This document shows positions 45,288-53,956 of a DNA stretch of 64,000 nt, piece by piece. The stretch spans positions 434,001-498,000 of the forward strand of contig NZ_JANQBB010000003.1 of assembly GCF_024721975.1 (NCBI RefSeq), written 5' to 3'. Made by a program: the position numbers and the translations under genes. Every line of letters starts with the position of its first letter. The stretch's first letter is position 1. The notes under the pieces are model-generated. The model did no database searches. It saw only the letters and a list, made by a program, of their open reading frames with translations, and was not told the DNA's origin. The stretch comes from Paenibacillus endoradicis. Lineage in GTDB: Bacteria; Bacillota; Bacilli; Paenibacillales; Paenibacillaceae.

Positions 45288-47075
45288 ATGGTTAAAACAA
45301 AGAGATCATTAGTAACTCTTTTAGTATTTGTAATGTGTGTTTCATTATTAGCGGCATGTGGATCTAAAGGCAATGACCCGAAAACTACCCCTACTCCAGC
45401 TCCTAAGACTAGCAATGAAGGTACTGATGTAGTTGAGCCTGTTACACGTGATGAAATTACAATTGATATTTTCTCTATGCTTTCTAATTTCTCAGGTGAG
45501 CAAACAGGTTGGTTTGCACATGTAGTCAAAGAAAAATTCAATATCAATATTAATATTATCGCATCTAACCTTGAAGGTGGAGGAGATACGAAATTCCAAA
45601 CGATGATGGCCGGTGGCGATCTTGGTGATCTAGTTGTATTCGGTGATACTGATGCAAAGTACACTGATGCGATCGCAGCAGGTATGTTACTTGACTGGAA
45701 CAAAGATGGTTTAGTAGATCAATACGGTAAAAACTTACTACAAAATGCACCAAAAGCACTTGAGAAAAACACAGCACAATTTGGTGGAGGTACTGCTATT
45801 TATGGCGTTGGTAATGATGTAGGTCCTGATACAGCTGGTCCTTCTGAAGCACAAGAGCTTAACTACCACCCTAACCTTCGCTGGGATCTTTATGAAGCGA
45901 TAGGTAAACCAGCAATCAAAACAATGGAAGATTACCTTCCAGTTCTAAAAGCAATGCAAGAGGCTCAACCAGAAAGTGATAGCGGTAAACCAACTTATGC
46001 ATTCTCTATGTGGGGTGACTGGGATGGTAACATGATGATGAACACTAAAGCTTGGGCAGGTATGCATGGTTTTGAAGAAGGCGATGGATTCAATCCAGGT
46101 GGTTTCACTTTAGTATCTGCGGATACAGAAGAAGTTCAATCAATCCTTGATGAGAACAGCTATTACATGAGAGGATTAAAACTTTACTTTGATGCCAATC
46201 AAATGGGCTTAGTTGATCCTGATTCAATTACGCAAAACTTTGGTGATGCTGTAAATAAAATGACTGATGGTCAAGTTCTATTCTCATGGTTCTCTTGGTT
46301 TGATGATGCTTACAATACACCTGAACGTACTGCAGAAGGTAAAGGTTTCCACCTTGTACCATTCGATGAAGCAAGATCGTTCTCATATGGATTTAATCCA
46401 TATGGTGGTAATCGTGTATATGCAATTGGTTCCAAAACGGAACATCCTGATCGTGTAATGGAACTAATTGATTGGTTGTACACTCCGGAAGGAACTCTAA
46501 CTGCGAACTATGGTCCTGAAGGCATGGCGTGGGAACTTGTAGATGGAAAACCAGTATTGACTGCTCTTGGGTTAGAAGCGTTCCCATCTAATAAAACTGC
46601 AATTCCTGCAGAATTTGGTGGCGGTGTTTGGGATGATGGACGTAACCAAATTAATAATACAACATTCAAAACAAGTATGATTAATCCTGAGAATGGTGAT
46701 CCATACGATTACAGTCTATGGACATCTACTCTAGCGAAAGCTCCAACGAAATTAGATGAAAATTGGAGAGCAGCTATGGGAGCTAATACAGCGGTTGAAT
46801 GGTTTGTGAAAAACAATAAAATCGCAGTACAAAAAGCTATCTTTACAGGTAAACCTTATGTAGAGATGAGCGATGATCTGAAACAAAAACAAGGTCAAGT
46901 CGCTGCTGTAATTAAAGAGTATTCATGGAAATTAATCTATGCTAACGATCAAGCACAATTCGACAAGTTGAAAGAAGAAATGATCAATAAAGCAAAAGGT
47001 CTAGGCTATGATGAAGTTGTTGCATTCAATAAAGAGCAACATAAAGTAGTATTCGAAGCTCGCAAATCTTCTTAA
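45288..47075 (+). CDS. Solute-binding lipoprotein of the second sugar ABC transporter
   Basis: A 595-residue lipoprotein. The signal peptide has the lipobox LLAACGSK and is followed by a Pro/Thr linker and a large solute-binding domain of the LplA/YtcQ type, which commonly binds oligosaccharides. AGAAGGGAG precedes the ATG. It is downstream of both permeases and followed by a hairpin, then by the sensor-regulator pair. The ligand is not deducible; Trp-rich stretches such as SMWGDWDGN and FSWFSWFDD could line a sugar cleft. Confidence 0.93.
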   Translation: MVKTKRSLVTLLVFVMCVSLLAACGSKGNDPKTTPTPAPKTSNEGTDVVEPVTRDEITIDIFSMLSNFSGEQTGWFAHVVKEKFNININIIASNLEGGGDTKFQTMMAGGDLGDLVVFGDTDAKYTDAIAAGMLLDWNKDGLVDQYGKNLLQNAPKALEKNTAQFGGGTAIYGVGNDVGPDTAGPSEAQELNYHPNLRWDLYEAIGKPAIKTMEDYLPVLKAMQEAQPESDSGKPTYAFSMWGDWDGNMMMNTKAWAGMHGFEEGDGFNPGGFTLVSADTEEVQSILDENSYYMRGLKLYFDANQMGLVDPDSITQNFGDAVNKMTDGQVLFSWFSWFDDAYNTPERTAEGKGFHLVPFDEARSFSYGFNPYGGNRVYAIGSKTEHPDRVMELIDWLYTPEGTLTANYGPEGMAWELVDGKPVLTALGLEAFPSNKTAIPAEFGGGVWDDGRNQINNTTFKTSMINPENGDPYDYSLWTSTLAKAPTKLDENWRAAMGANTAVEWFVKNNKIAVQKAIFTGKPYVEMSDDLKQKQGQVAAVIKEYSWKLIYANDQAQFDKLKEEMINKAKGLGYDEVVAFNKEQHKVVFEARKSS

Positions 47076-47095
47076 TTCATAAGTAAAGTATTAAT

Positions 47096-47135
47096 AAAGT
47101 AAGGAAACTATTAAATAGTTTCCTTACTTTATTTT
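47096..47135 (+). terminator. Intrinsic terminator after the solute-binding protein gene
   Basis: AAAGTAAGGAAACTAT (47096-47111) pairs perfectly with ATAGTTTCCTTACTTT and is followed by ATTTTAAA. It separates the transporter genes from the regulatory genes. Confidence 0.8.
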
Positions 47136-47203
47136 AAACTGTTTCCATATTTCGCTATTTTGTTTACAATGTTAATAAAGTATATAAATGAGGTTGCTGA
47201 TGC

Positions 47204-48955
47204 ATGAAGATCATCAATAGAATACGGCAGTTGTTCAAACGGAGTACTTTGCGAAGAACGCTCGTTATTTATTTGTTAATTGCTTGTTTATGTCCACCTG
47301 CTTTATTAGCGGGTTATACTTATTCTGCCATGCACTCTATATTGAAACATAAAATATCAGCAGGTATTGAAGCGAGTTTGAAACAAGAAGCAATGGGAAT
47401 AGAAAATCTACTAAGTAATATGGATTTTGTATCGAAACAGTTTGCATTAGATGGTCAAACAGCTACTCGAGTCAATGAATATATCCAATCAGAGAAGTTA
47501 ACTGAAAAAGCAAACCTCATTCAGTATATCGATGACACATTCAATGTTGTTAACTTTACAAATCCCAATATAGGTTTGATGGTGTATTACCATGAAAATA
47601 TGGAAAAATCTATATTGTTTAATAATTTAACTGTTAGAGATGATTTTAATATTGATAATCTACCGCTTTTTATCAGATACAATGGTACCGCTTACTTTGG
47701 TCCTCATACTACACAATACAAAAATAATGAAAACATTGTGTTTTCATCAATCCGTGAAGTGAAAACGAGCAGTGAAAATTCAATCTATATTTACTTAGAA
47801 TCAAATTATAATATGTTCCGGAAAATGATGAACAGTAATTGGTACGCTATGCCCGTTCATCATTACTTAATCTCTGAGCAAAATGAAGTAATCTACGCGG
47901 ATGTTGGTGATCCTCCTTTTGCACCTGAATCATTGAATTGGCAAATGGTCGACAATGGACTCGAACAGCTCGAAGGAAATTATGTGTTTGGCTACGAGAG
48001 TATTCAAGGCTGGAAGCTTGTCATAGCAGTACAAAAGGGCGAATACAATCATGAAATTAATGAGTGGTTATGGCGTATGATTGCCTTAGTGCTAGGTTCA
48101 CTCGTGTTAGCATTTATTATAGCGATGATGATATGGCGTAAAGTCTATGGTTCCTTAAGGCGTGTTAATTTAGAAATTGTTCGTATGACAGGTGATCGCG
48201 AAGCACCTGTTAAAAATATAGGAATTGAAGAATTTGATTCTTTACTCAATAATTTTGGTGTTATGAAGCGAACGGTAAATGAACTAATTGCAGAGGTTTC
48301 CTTGAACGAACGTAAGAAATCTCAATTAGAAATAGAGAAGTTACTAAGTCAGATCAATCCACATTTTCTACACAATACGTTAAATACTGTTCAATGGATA
48401 GCCCGAGCCAACGAGCAGGATGACATTGATAGAATAGTTACTTTGCTTGTGAAAGTCTTACATTACAATATGGGTAAAGGAAGTCTTATCGTAACGATTT
48501 CAGAAGAATTAGCTGCATTACAAAACTACATTGATCTACATTATATTCGTTATGAAGATGAACTACAGTTTGTCATTGATGTAGATGACAGATTGAAATC
48601 TATTTCAGTTCCGAGATTTTTACTACAACCGATGGTTGAGAATGCAATTTATCATGGTAGAAGTGATGGTACTAGTCTAATCTCTATCTCAATCATTCAG
48701 AATTCTGATACGACTTTAAAGTTAGAAGTTAGAGATAATGGTCCAGGTGTAGACGAGTTGACGATACAACAAATATTAGAACGTAGATATGAAAGCTCAT
48801 CTATCGGAATGGGTATCGGACTTAGTTATGTACAACGCTTATTAGAACGTTTCTATGGTGACTCAAGTTATCTCGAAATTGAAAGTGAAATTGGAGTAGG
48901 TACATGTCTATCCGTCATTATTCCATTAACTCTAGAGGAGGAACGTTATGATTAA
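47204..48955 (+). CDS. YesM-type sensor histidine kinase
   Basis: A 583-residue membrane kinase. TM1 (about 19-42), an extracellular sensor region of about 250 residues, TM2 (about 292-315) and HAMP are followed by the His_kinase domain with phospho-acceptor His387 in INPHFLHNTLN, and the ATPase domain with LQPMVENAIYHG, RDNGPGV and GIGLSYV. These kinases usually sense extracellular sugars, directly or through a binding protein, and control the adjacent ABC importer. Its 3' end overlaps the regulator by 8 nt. Confidence 0.94.
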   Translation: MKIINRIRQLFKRSTLRRTLVIYLLIACLCPPALLAGYTYSAMHSILKHKISAGIEASLKQEAMGIENLLSNMDFVSKQFALDGQTATRVNEYIQSEKLTEKANLIQYIDDTFNVVNFTNPNIGLMVYYHENMEKSILFNNLTVRDDFNIDNLPLFIRYNGTAYFGPHTTQYKNNENIVFSSIREVKTSSENSIYIYLESNYNMFRKMMNSNWYAMPVHHYLISEQNEVIYADVGDPPFAPESLNWQMVDNGLEQLEGNYVFGYESIQGWKLVIAVQKGEYNHEINEWLWRMIALVLGSLVLAFIIAMMIWRKVYGSLRRVNLEIVRMTGDREAPVKNIGIEEFDSLLNNFGVMKRTVNELIAEVSLNERKKSQLEIEKLLSQINPHFLHNTLNTVQWIARANEQDDIDRIVTLLVKVLHYNMGKGSLIVTISEELAALQNYIDLHYIRYEDELQFVIDVDDRLKSISVPRFLLQPMVENAIYHGRSDGTSLISISIIQNSDTTLKLEVRDNGPGVDELTIQQILERRYESSSIGMGIGLSYVQRLLERFYGDSSYLEIESEIGVGTCLSVIIPLTLEEERYD

Positions 48956-50339
48956 CGCACTTGTTGTTGATGATGAGCGAATGGTTCGAAAAGGATTACT
49001 ATCATTAACTGATTGGCAGCAATATGGCATTTCGTTCATTGGTGAAGCGAAAGATGGTATACAAGCACTTCAGTTCCTTTCAAAACATCATGTTGATGTT
49101 ATGTTTGTAGATATAACGATGCCTATCATGAATGGGTTTGAGTTAATGAAGCGGGTACAAGAGCAACATTCGGAAGTTCAATTTGTAATATTAACTTGTC
49201 ATCATGAATTTAATTATGTTCAAGAAGCACTTCAGATTGGAGCTATTGATTATATCGTAAAAACATTACTCAATAGAGATAATGTAGATGAAACGGTTAC
49301 GCGAATTTTATCTCGATTAAAACGAGATAAAGAAAAGAAAATTCAAGAACAAACCAATTTTTATCAGGGCGGAGTTTACTTGTTGTTGAAAGGAACAACA
49401 AAGGTTGATAGTTATTATATGAAAGAGCAACTACCTTCAAGTTTATCGTATAACGAGATAACTAAGCGCTTATTACAGATTGAAGGTAATAACACAAAGG
49501 AAATCGTCGAACTAGAACGAGCAAATATATTGCAATATGCATCTCTAATCACTATTGATAATTGTGATCAGCGGTATCATGTTGATGTTGAACATTGGCT
49601 AAAAACCGGATTTTTGAATTTTTATTTTTATGCATCAACTGATGATTATCTGGTAATCAGTGAAACCGAACTAGATCAATTGTTATCACAACAAGATGAT
49701 GTGATCCGAGAACAACAATTGAAGCAATGGAACGATGAGAAAGTCCAATATAGATGGTTACTATACCCCCAAGAATGGATGCGTTGGCAGCGGACTACAC
49801 TTAATATACAACCAGACCCCCAATTACTCATTCAATTGGCGGAGGATCTTTATACTCAGCTTGTTCAAACAATGAAATGGCAAGATGATGATCCCGAGTC
49901 ACCTCTGCCTGTTCCAGATCTATCTCAATGGATCAAAATAGAACAGTGGTTGTTACAATTATCACTACAATTACGAGGTAGAATGACTGATTTGACCTTA
50001 TCTCATGACGTTGTGATCTGTATGATAAAAGCCATTCAATATATGCATAATCAGATTGGGTCTGAATTGAATCAGAATGATATAGCATATCAAGTAGGAA
50101 TGAGTAGAAGTTACTTTAGTCAGTGCTTTAAACGTTTTTTTGGTGTGTCATTTGGGGAAGTATTACGTCATCTACGCATTGAAACGGCCAAACAGTTACT
50201 ACTTAATTCGCAATTTAGTATCTCAGAAATAGCAAATAAAATTGGCTTTGATGATCATAAATATTTTAGCCGCACGTTTAAAACTCAACTAGGGGTATAT
50301 CCAACAGAATATCGTTCTTTGCATTATGAGGTGAGGTGA
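48948..50339 (+). CDS. YesN-type response regulator with AraC output domain
   Basis: A 463-residue regulator. The receiver domain has DDE (8-10), phospho-acceptor Asp55 in VDITMPIMNG and an unusual YIVKTLLN in place of KP near its end. A middle region of unknown role precedes the C-terminal AraC DNA-binding domain with two helix-turn-helices (NQNDIAYQVGMSRSYFSQCF and SISEIANKIGFDDHKYFSRT). GAGGAGGAACG lies inside the kinase gene. The likely targets are the operon at 43265 and possibly its own. Confidence 0.94.
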   Translation: MINALVVDDERMVRKGLLSLTDWQQYGISFIGEAKDGIQALQFLSKHHVDVMFVDITMPIMNGFELMKRVQEQHSEVQFVILTCHHEFNYVQEALQIGAIDYIVKTLLNRDNVDETVTRILSRLKRDKEKKIQEQTNFYQGGVYLLLKGTTKVDSYYMKEQLPSSLSYNEITKRLLQIEGNNTKEIVELERANILQYASLITIDNCDQRYHVDVEHWLKTGFLNFYFYASTDDYLVISETELDQLLSQQDDVIREQQLKQWNDEKVQYRWLLYPQEWMRWQRTTLNIQPDPQLLIQLAEDLYTQLVQTMKWQDDDPESPLPVPDLSQWIKIEQWLLQLSLQLRGRMTDLTLSHDVVICMIKAIQYMHNQIGSELNQNDIAYQVGMSRSYFSQCFKRFFGVSFGEVLRHLRIETAKQLLLNSQFSISEIANKIGFDDHKYFSRTFKTQLGVYPTEYRSLHYEVR

Positions 50340-50343
50340 TACA

Positions 50344-51981
50344 ATGAAAACTATAAAACGAATATGGTTACTCTTAGCTTGTTCATTGTTCATTACAAGT
50401 TGTACAAATACACCTAATAATGAAGCTTCCAATGTAATAGAAGATATATATACGGATCCTATTATTTTAAGAGTTCCCTATTCTTACTCTGATATAGAAT
50501 TACCTGAAGGTGATATTGGAGAAGAGAATTTCATGTCTCGCTACATACTCGAAAAAACAGGAATTATTATTCAATACAGCTGGGATGCAGGCGGTGAGGA
50601 GCAATATAATGCGAAGATAGATCTTTCCATTCGGAGTAATGATTTGCCAGATATGTTCATCGTTAATCGTAAACAATTATATTACCTAGTACAAAATGAT
50701 ATGATTGCAGATCTCACAGAAGTATATGAGAAGCACAGCTCTGAACTTGTAAAGTCTATTTACGATGCAACGGATGGTAAAGCTCTTGAGGAAGCTACAA
50801 TGGATCAGAAACTATATGCGTTACCTAATGTAGGAATAGAAGCAGATGCACCTACCTATTTGTGGGTACGCCAAGATTGGTTAGACAAATTAAATCTTCC
50901 TGAGCCTAGGACACTTGCTGACATTGAGAAGATCTCCTATGCATTTATTCATGAAGATCCAGATGAGAATGGAAAAGATGATACGTTAGGAATTCCAGTT
51001 GAAAAATCATTAGTATATCAAGACAAAACTGGCGTATTCGGCTTAAACTCTTTTTTCTCAGCCTATCATTCTTTTCCACAAAATTGGATTGTTAACTCAG
51101 AAGGGATTCTCGTGTATGGATCCATTCAAGAGGAAACGAAGCAAGCATTAATTCGTTTAGCAGAATGGTATGATAAAGGGATTATAGATCGTGACTTCAT
51201 GATTCGGAAGGATGCTAGTATACCTGTTACGGAAAATCATATGGGCATTATGTTCGCTCCATGGTGGGCACCTATCTGGCCGTTGAATGGTTCAGTTTCT
51301 CAAGATACGAAAGCAGAGTGGAATGTATTTGCAGTTCCATTAAGCGAACAAGGAGAATTTATTACGAAAATATCCCCAATAACCGATCGCTATCTTGTTA
51401 TCCGCAAAAATTATAGTAATCCAGAAGTAGCAGTTAAACTATTGAACTTAACAACGAAACTGGAGAGACATGTAGGAGTAGACGACGAGAGTAGTGAAGC
51501 GATTCGAGTTACCGCTCAGCAACTGGGGATACAACTTCGTAATTATTTCCCGTTTGATCTACTATTAGATGATCCCGATGGTGTAACTAAGCGTTACGAT
51601 ACGCTTGTGCAAGCGATGAATGGTGATATAGATGTATCGACTCTTAATTCTGAACTTGCAAAACTATATGACTATGTTGTGAAAGAAACGGAGCAACCGA
51701 AGAAAGATATGGAAGCGTGGAGCAATACTCAGGCATATTTATTAGGAGGGAAAATATCCAAGGAACCTATGGTCATGGTCGAAAGCTATAATATAGAGCA
51801 TACCGAGGCTTACGAGGAGTATTGGGATACGTTAATCACACTAGAAATGGATTATTTCTTGAAAATTATAACTGGAGAATTACCTATCGATGCATTTGAT
51901 CAATTCGTTGAGGAATGGCTCAGTTCTGGAGGGGTGCATGTGTTGAAGGAGGCTACGCAAGCATATGAATCTCAAAAATAA
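50344..51981 (+). CDS. Second solute-binding lipoprotein, encoded after the sensor-regulator pair
   Basis: A 545-residue lipoprotein with the lipobox FITSCT and a family 1 solute-binding fold (NDLPDMFIVNR, then WVRQDWLDKL and AFIHEDPDENGKDDTLG, a segment with the Ca-binding look DPDENGKDD). It starts 4 nt after the regulator stop, so it is cotranscribed with the two-component genes rather than with the permeases. It may present ligand to the sensor kinase or be an alternative receptor for the importer; both are inferences. Confidence 0.9.
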   Translation: MKTIKRIWLLLACSLFITSCTNTPNNEASNVIEDIYTDPIILRVPYSYSDIELPEGDIGEENFMSRYILEKTGIIIQYSWDAGGEEQYNAKIDLSIRSNDLPDMFIVNRKQLYYLVQNDMIADLTEVYEKHSSELVKSIYDATDGKALEEATMDQKLYALPNVGIEADAPTYLWVRQDWLDKLNLPEPRTLADIEKISYAFIHEDPDENGKDDTLGIPVEKSLVYQDKTGVFGLNSFFSAYHSFPQNWIVNSEGILVYGSIQEETKQALIRLAEWYDKGIIDRDFMIRKDASIPVTENHMGIMFAPWWAPIWPLNGSVSQDTKAEWNVFAVPLSEQGEFITKISPITDRYLVIRKNYSNPEVAVKLLNLTTKLERHVGVDDESSEAIRVTAQQLGIQLRNYFPFDLLLDDPDGVTKRYDTLVQAMNGDIDVSTLNSELAKLYDYVVKETEQPKKDMEAWSNTQAYLLGGKISKEPMVMVESYNIEHTEAYEEYWDTLITLEMDYFLKIITGELPIDAFDQFVEEWLSSGGVHVLKEATQAYESQK

Positions 51982-51990
51982 TATAGAGGA

Positions 51991-52070
51991 AGAGGAAGTT
52001 CAACAAGCGGACTTTGATAACGAAGTGAAATAGGAAGCTCATTCGGCATCGAATATGAAGCGAATTTGGG
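51991..52070 (+). repeat. Dispersed 80-bp repeat, copy 1
   Basis: Begins AGAGGAAGTTCAACAAGCGG, 10 nt after a stop codon, and ends GAAGCGAATTTGGG. It is about 95% identical to 52176-52255 and has a reverse-orientation relative at 57351-57423. The gene-free stretch 51982-52332 consists almost entirely of these repeats. Confidence 0.88.
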
Positions 52071-52170
52071 ATGTCCGGTACTCGTGTACCAATAACGCAC
52101 ACTTGAGTTTCCTCCTTCCGAAAATTTGCTCCATCTTCTCGATTCTGAAAGCCCGCTTATTAAACCTTTA
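52071..52170 (-). repeat. Related repeat in inverted orientation between copies 1 and 2
   Basis: Read on the minus strand it contains TTTAATAAGCGGGCTTTCAG and AATTTTCGGAAGGAGGAAAC, sharing the AATAAGCGGRCTTT core with the flanking repeats. It continues into a GGTACACGAGTACC palindrome. Confidence 0.6.
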
Positions 52171-52175
52171 TTGAA

Positions 52176-52255
52176 AGAGGAAGTTCAACAAGCAGACTTT
52201 GATAACGAAGTGAAATAGGAAGCTCATTCGACATCGAATATGAAGCGAACTTGGT
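52176..52255 (+). repeat. Dispersed 80-bp repeat, copy 2
   Basis: Differs from copy 1 at about four positions and ends 78 bp before the cheY start. It shares the AACTTTGATAACGA-like core with the third copy at 57351-57423. Confidence 0.88.
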
Positions 52256-52332
52256 GAATTTTTAATTATTTCAGTTATTGTTCAGTTCAATTGAATATAC
52301 TTTAACAATGATTATCGAAGGATGTGTGCAAG

Positions 52333-52698
52333 ATGAAACGTGTTATGATCGTCGATGATGCTTCTTTTATGCGCTTAATTTTGAAAAACATACTTATAGA
52401 TAACGGATATGAGGTCGTTGCAGAAGCCGCAAATGGGGAAGAAGCTATTCGTTTGTATGATATATATAAACCTGATATTGTAACTATGGATGTTACGATG
52501 CCTATTATGGATGGTTTAGCAGCAACAGAAGCAATATTAGCGCAGCATCCTAATGCAAAAATAATCGTTTGTTCTGCGATGGGGCAACGAAATCTAATTA
52601 TGAAGATGATTACTGCTGGTGCGAAGGACTTCATCGTGAAGCCCTTCCAAGGAGACCGCATTGTAGCAGCAATAGATCAACTATTTGATCGTGTATAG
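52333..52698 (+). CDS. cheY: CheY-like single-domain response regulator
   Basis: 121 residues forming one receiver domain and nothing else. It has the acidic pair DD (8-9), phospho-acceptor Asp53 in TMDVTMPIMDG, switch Ser in VCSAMGQ and KPF. The sequence (MKRVMIVDDASFMRLILKNI at the start) is close to flagellar CheY of Gram-positive bacteria. I chose the ATG at 52333, 8 nt after AAGGATG. It stands alone here, not in a chemotaxis operon. The two receptors at the left of the window are possible upstream partners. The gene converges on ung, with only one base between the stops. Confidence 0.88.
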   Translation: MKRVMIVDDASFMRLILKNILIDNGYEVVAEAANGEEAIRLYDIYKPDIVTMDVTMPIMDGLAATEAILAQHPNAKIIVCSAMGQRNLIMKMITAGAKDFIVKPFQGDRIVAAIDQLFDRV

Positions 52699-52699
52699 T

Positions 52700-53362
52700 C
52701 TAGTTGTTCCAGTCAATAGGTGAATGACCCAATGCAATCAAATGTTCATTAATTTTGGAGAAAGGTTTACTTCCCCAAAAGCCCCGATAGGCTGCTAGTG
52801 GACTAGGATGTACAGACTCAATAATGATGTGATGAGGAGCAATTAGCTGTTTTTTTTGTTGTGCAGGCTTACCCCACAATACGAAAATAATTGGCTCCTC
52901 TTTACTGCTTAACTTAGAAATGATAGCATCAGTAAACAATTCCCAACCTTTATGCTGATGAGAATTTGCTTCTCCTGCTCGTACCGTAAGTACGGTATTC
53001 AATAGTAGAACACCTTGCTTTGCCCACTCCACTAATGATCCGTTCCCGGATTCGGAAATTCCTATATCACTAGATCGTTCCTTCATTATATTACGCAAAG
53101 ATGGTGGCAATGGCATATGATTTCCAACGGAAAATGCTAATCCTTCAGCTTGACCTTCTCCATGATAAGGGTCTTGCCCTAATATGACTACCTTTGTTTG
53201 ATCGTAATCAGTTAATTGTAGTGCATAAAATATTTGATTGTTCGTTGGATATATTATATGCTTTTCGTATTCTAGTTCGATAAATTGTGAAAGCTGATCA
53301 AAATAGGGTTTACTGCACTCTGATTGCAGTATTTTTCCCCAATGATTGTTAGGTAATCGCAT
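52700..53362 (-). CDS. ung: Uracil-DNA glycosylase
   Basis: A 220-residue base-excision repair enzyme that removes uracil from DNA. Family 1 motifs are complete: water-activating GQDPYHGEGQAEGLAFSV (Asp64), LLLNTVLTV, and the DNA-intercalation loop HPSPLAAYRGFWGSKPFS. AAGGGAAG precedes the ATG. The length is normal. Confidence 0.98.
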   Translation of the reverse strand: MRLPNNHWGKILQSECSKPYFDQLSQFIELEYEKHIIYPTNNQIFYALQLTDYDQTKVVILGQDPYHGEGQAEGLAFSVGNHMPLPPSLRNIMKERSSDIGISESGNGSLVEWAKQGVLLLNTVLTVRAGEANSHQHKGWELFTDAIISKLSSKEEPIIFVLWGKPAQQKKQLIAPHHIIIESVHPSPLAAYRGFWGSKPFSKINEHLIALGHSPIDWNN

Positions 53363-53449
53363 AATTATTCTTCCCTTCTAATACTCTAAGGTGAACGATA
53401 CTATAAGCTTATGATAGAATCAACCCCTAGCGAGAGATGTGTGAATTAA

Positions 53450-53511
53450 GCTTCCGATGTTACTTTTTATCTGAAGGTAGCAAAATCGAGAAGCAATAAA
53501 AAGTTTAGGAG
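53450..53511 (+). repeat. Hairpin element, copy D, ending in a ribosome binding site
   Basis: The header GCTTCCGATGTT is followed by a 9-bp stem, ACTTTTTAT (53462-53470) with ATAAAAAGT (53496-53504), and then TTAGGAG. AGGAG (53507-53511) is 8 nt before the ATG at 53520. It is a single copy; the others are in tandem. Confidence 0.68.
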
Positions 53512-53519
53512 TATGACAT

Positions 53520-53951
53520 ATGAGTCTAATTGATAAAATTAAGAGTGGTGTCTCTGAAGCAGGACACAAAGCGAAAATCGTGGTGGAAGTGAATAAACTA
53601 CGAATTATTAATGTCTCGAAGCAATCGGAAATTAACTCGCTATACAAGCAAATCGGTGAAAAGGTCTCACAATTTGTAGATCAAAATATTTCGCTAGAAC
53701 CATCCTTGTTTGCAAGTGAATTAGAACAAATTGATATACTGAAATTTGAAATAGAACAAAATATACTTCAAATCCACAATCTTAACGATGAAAAGTCATG
53801 TCCTCATTGTCATCATGATAATGCTTTTGATGCTAGAGAATGTGCGCAATGTCATGCACCGTTCCCAATTCATGATATCCCCAACATCGAGATTAGCAAT
53901 AATTCGGCAGAATTAATTGATCCTAATAACAAGCTAGATAAAAAGGAATAG
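53520..53951 (+). CDS. Zinc-ribbon protein with N-terminal coiled coil, unknown function
   Basis: A 143-residue cytoplasmic protein. A helical N-terminus (about 1-90, KIKSGVSEAGHKAKIVVEVN) is followed by a four-cysteine zinc ribbon (CPHCHHDNAFDARECAQCHA, about 95-114) and an acidic tail. It resembles the small zinc-ribbon proteins common in Bacillales, without a named function. It starts right after a hairpin element and ends 5 nt before the methyltransferase gene, so the two are cotranscribed. Confidence 0.78.
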   Translation: MSLIDKIKSGVSEAGHKAKIVVEVNKLRIINVSKQSEINSLYKQIGEKVSQFVDQNISLEPSLFASELEQIDILKFEIEQNILQIHNLNDEKSCPHCHHDNAFDARECAQCHAPFPIHDIPNIEISNNSAELIDPNNKLDKKE

Positions 53952-53956
53952 ACACG

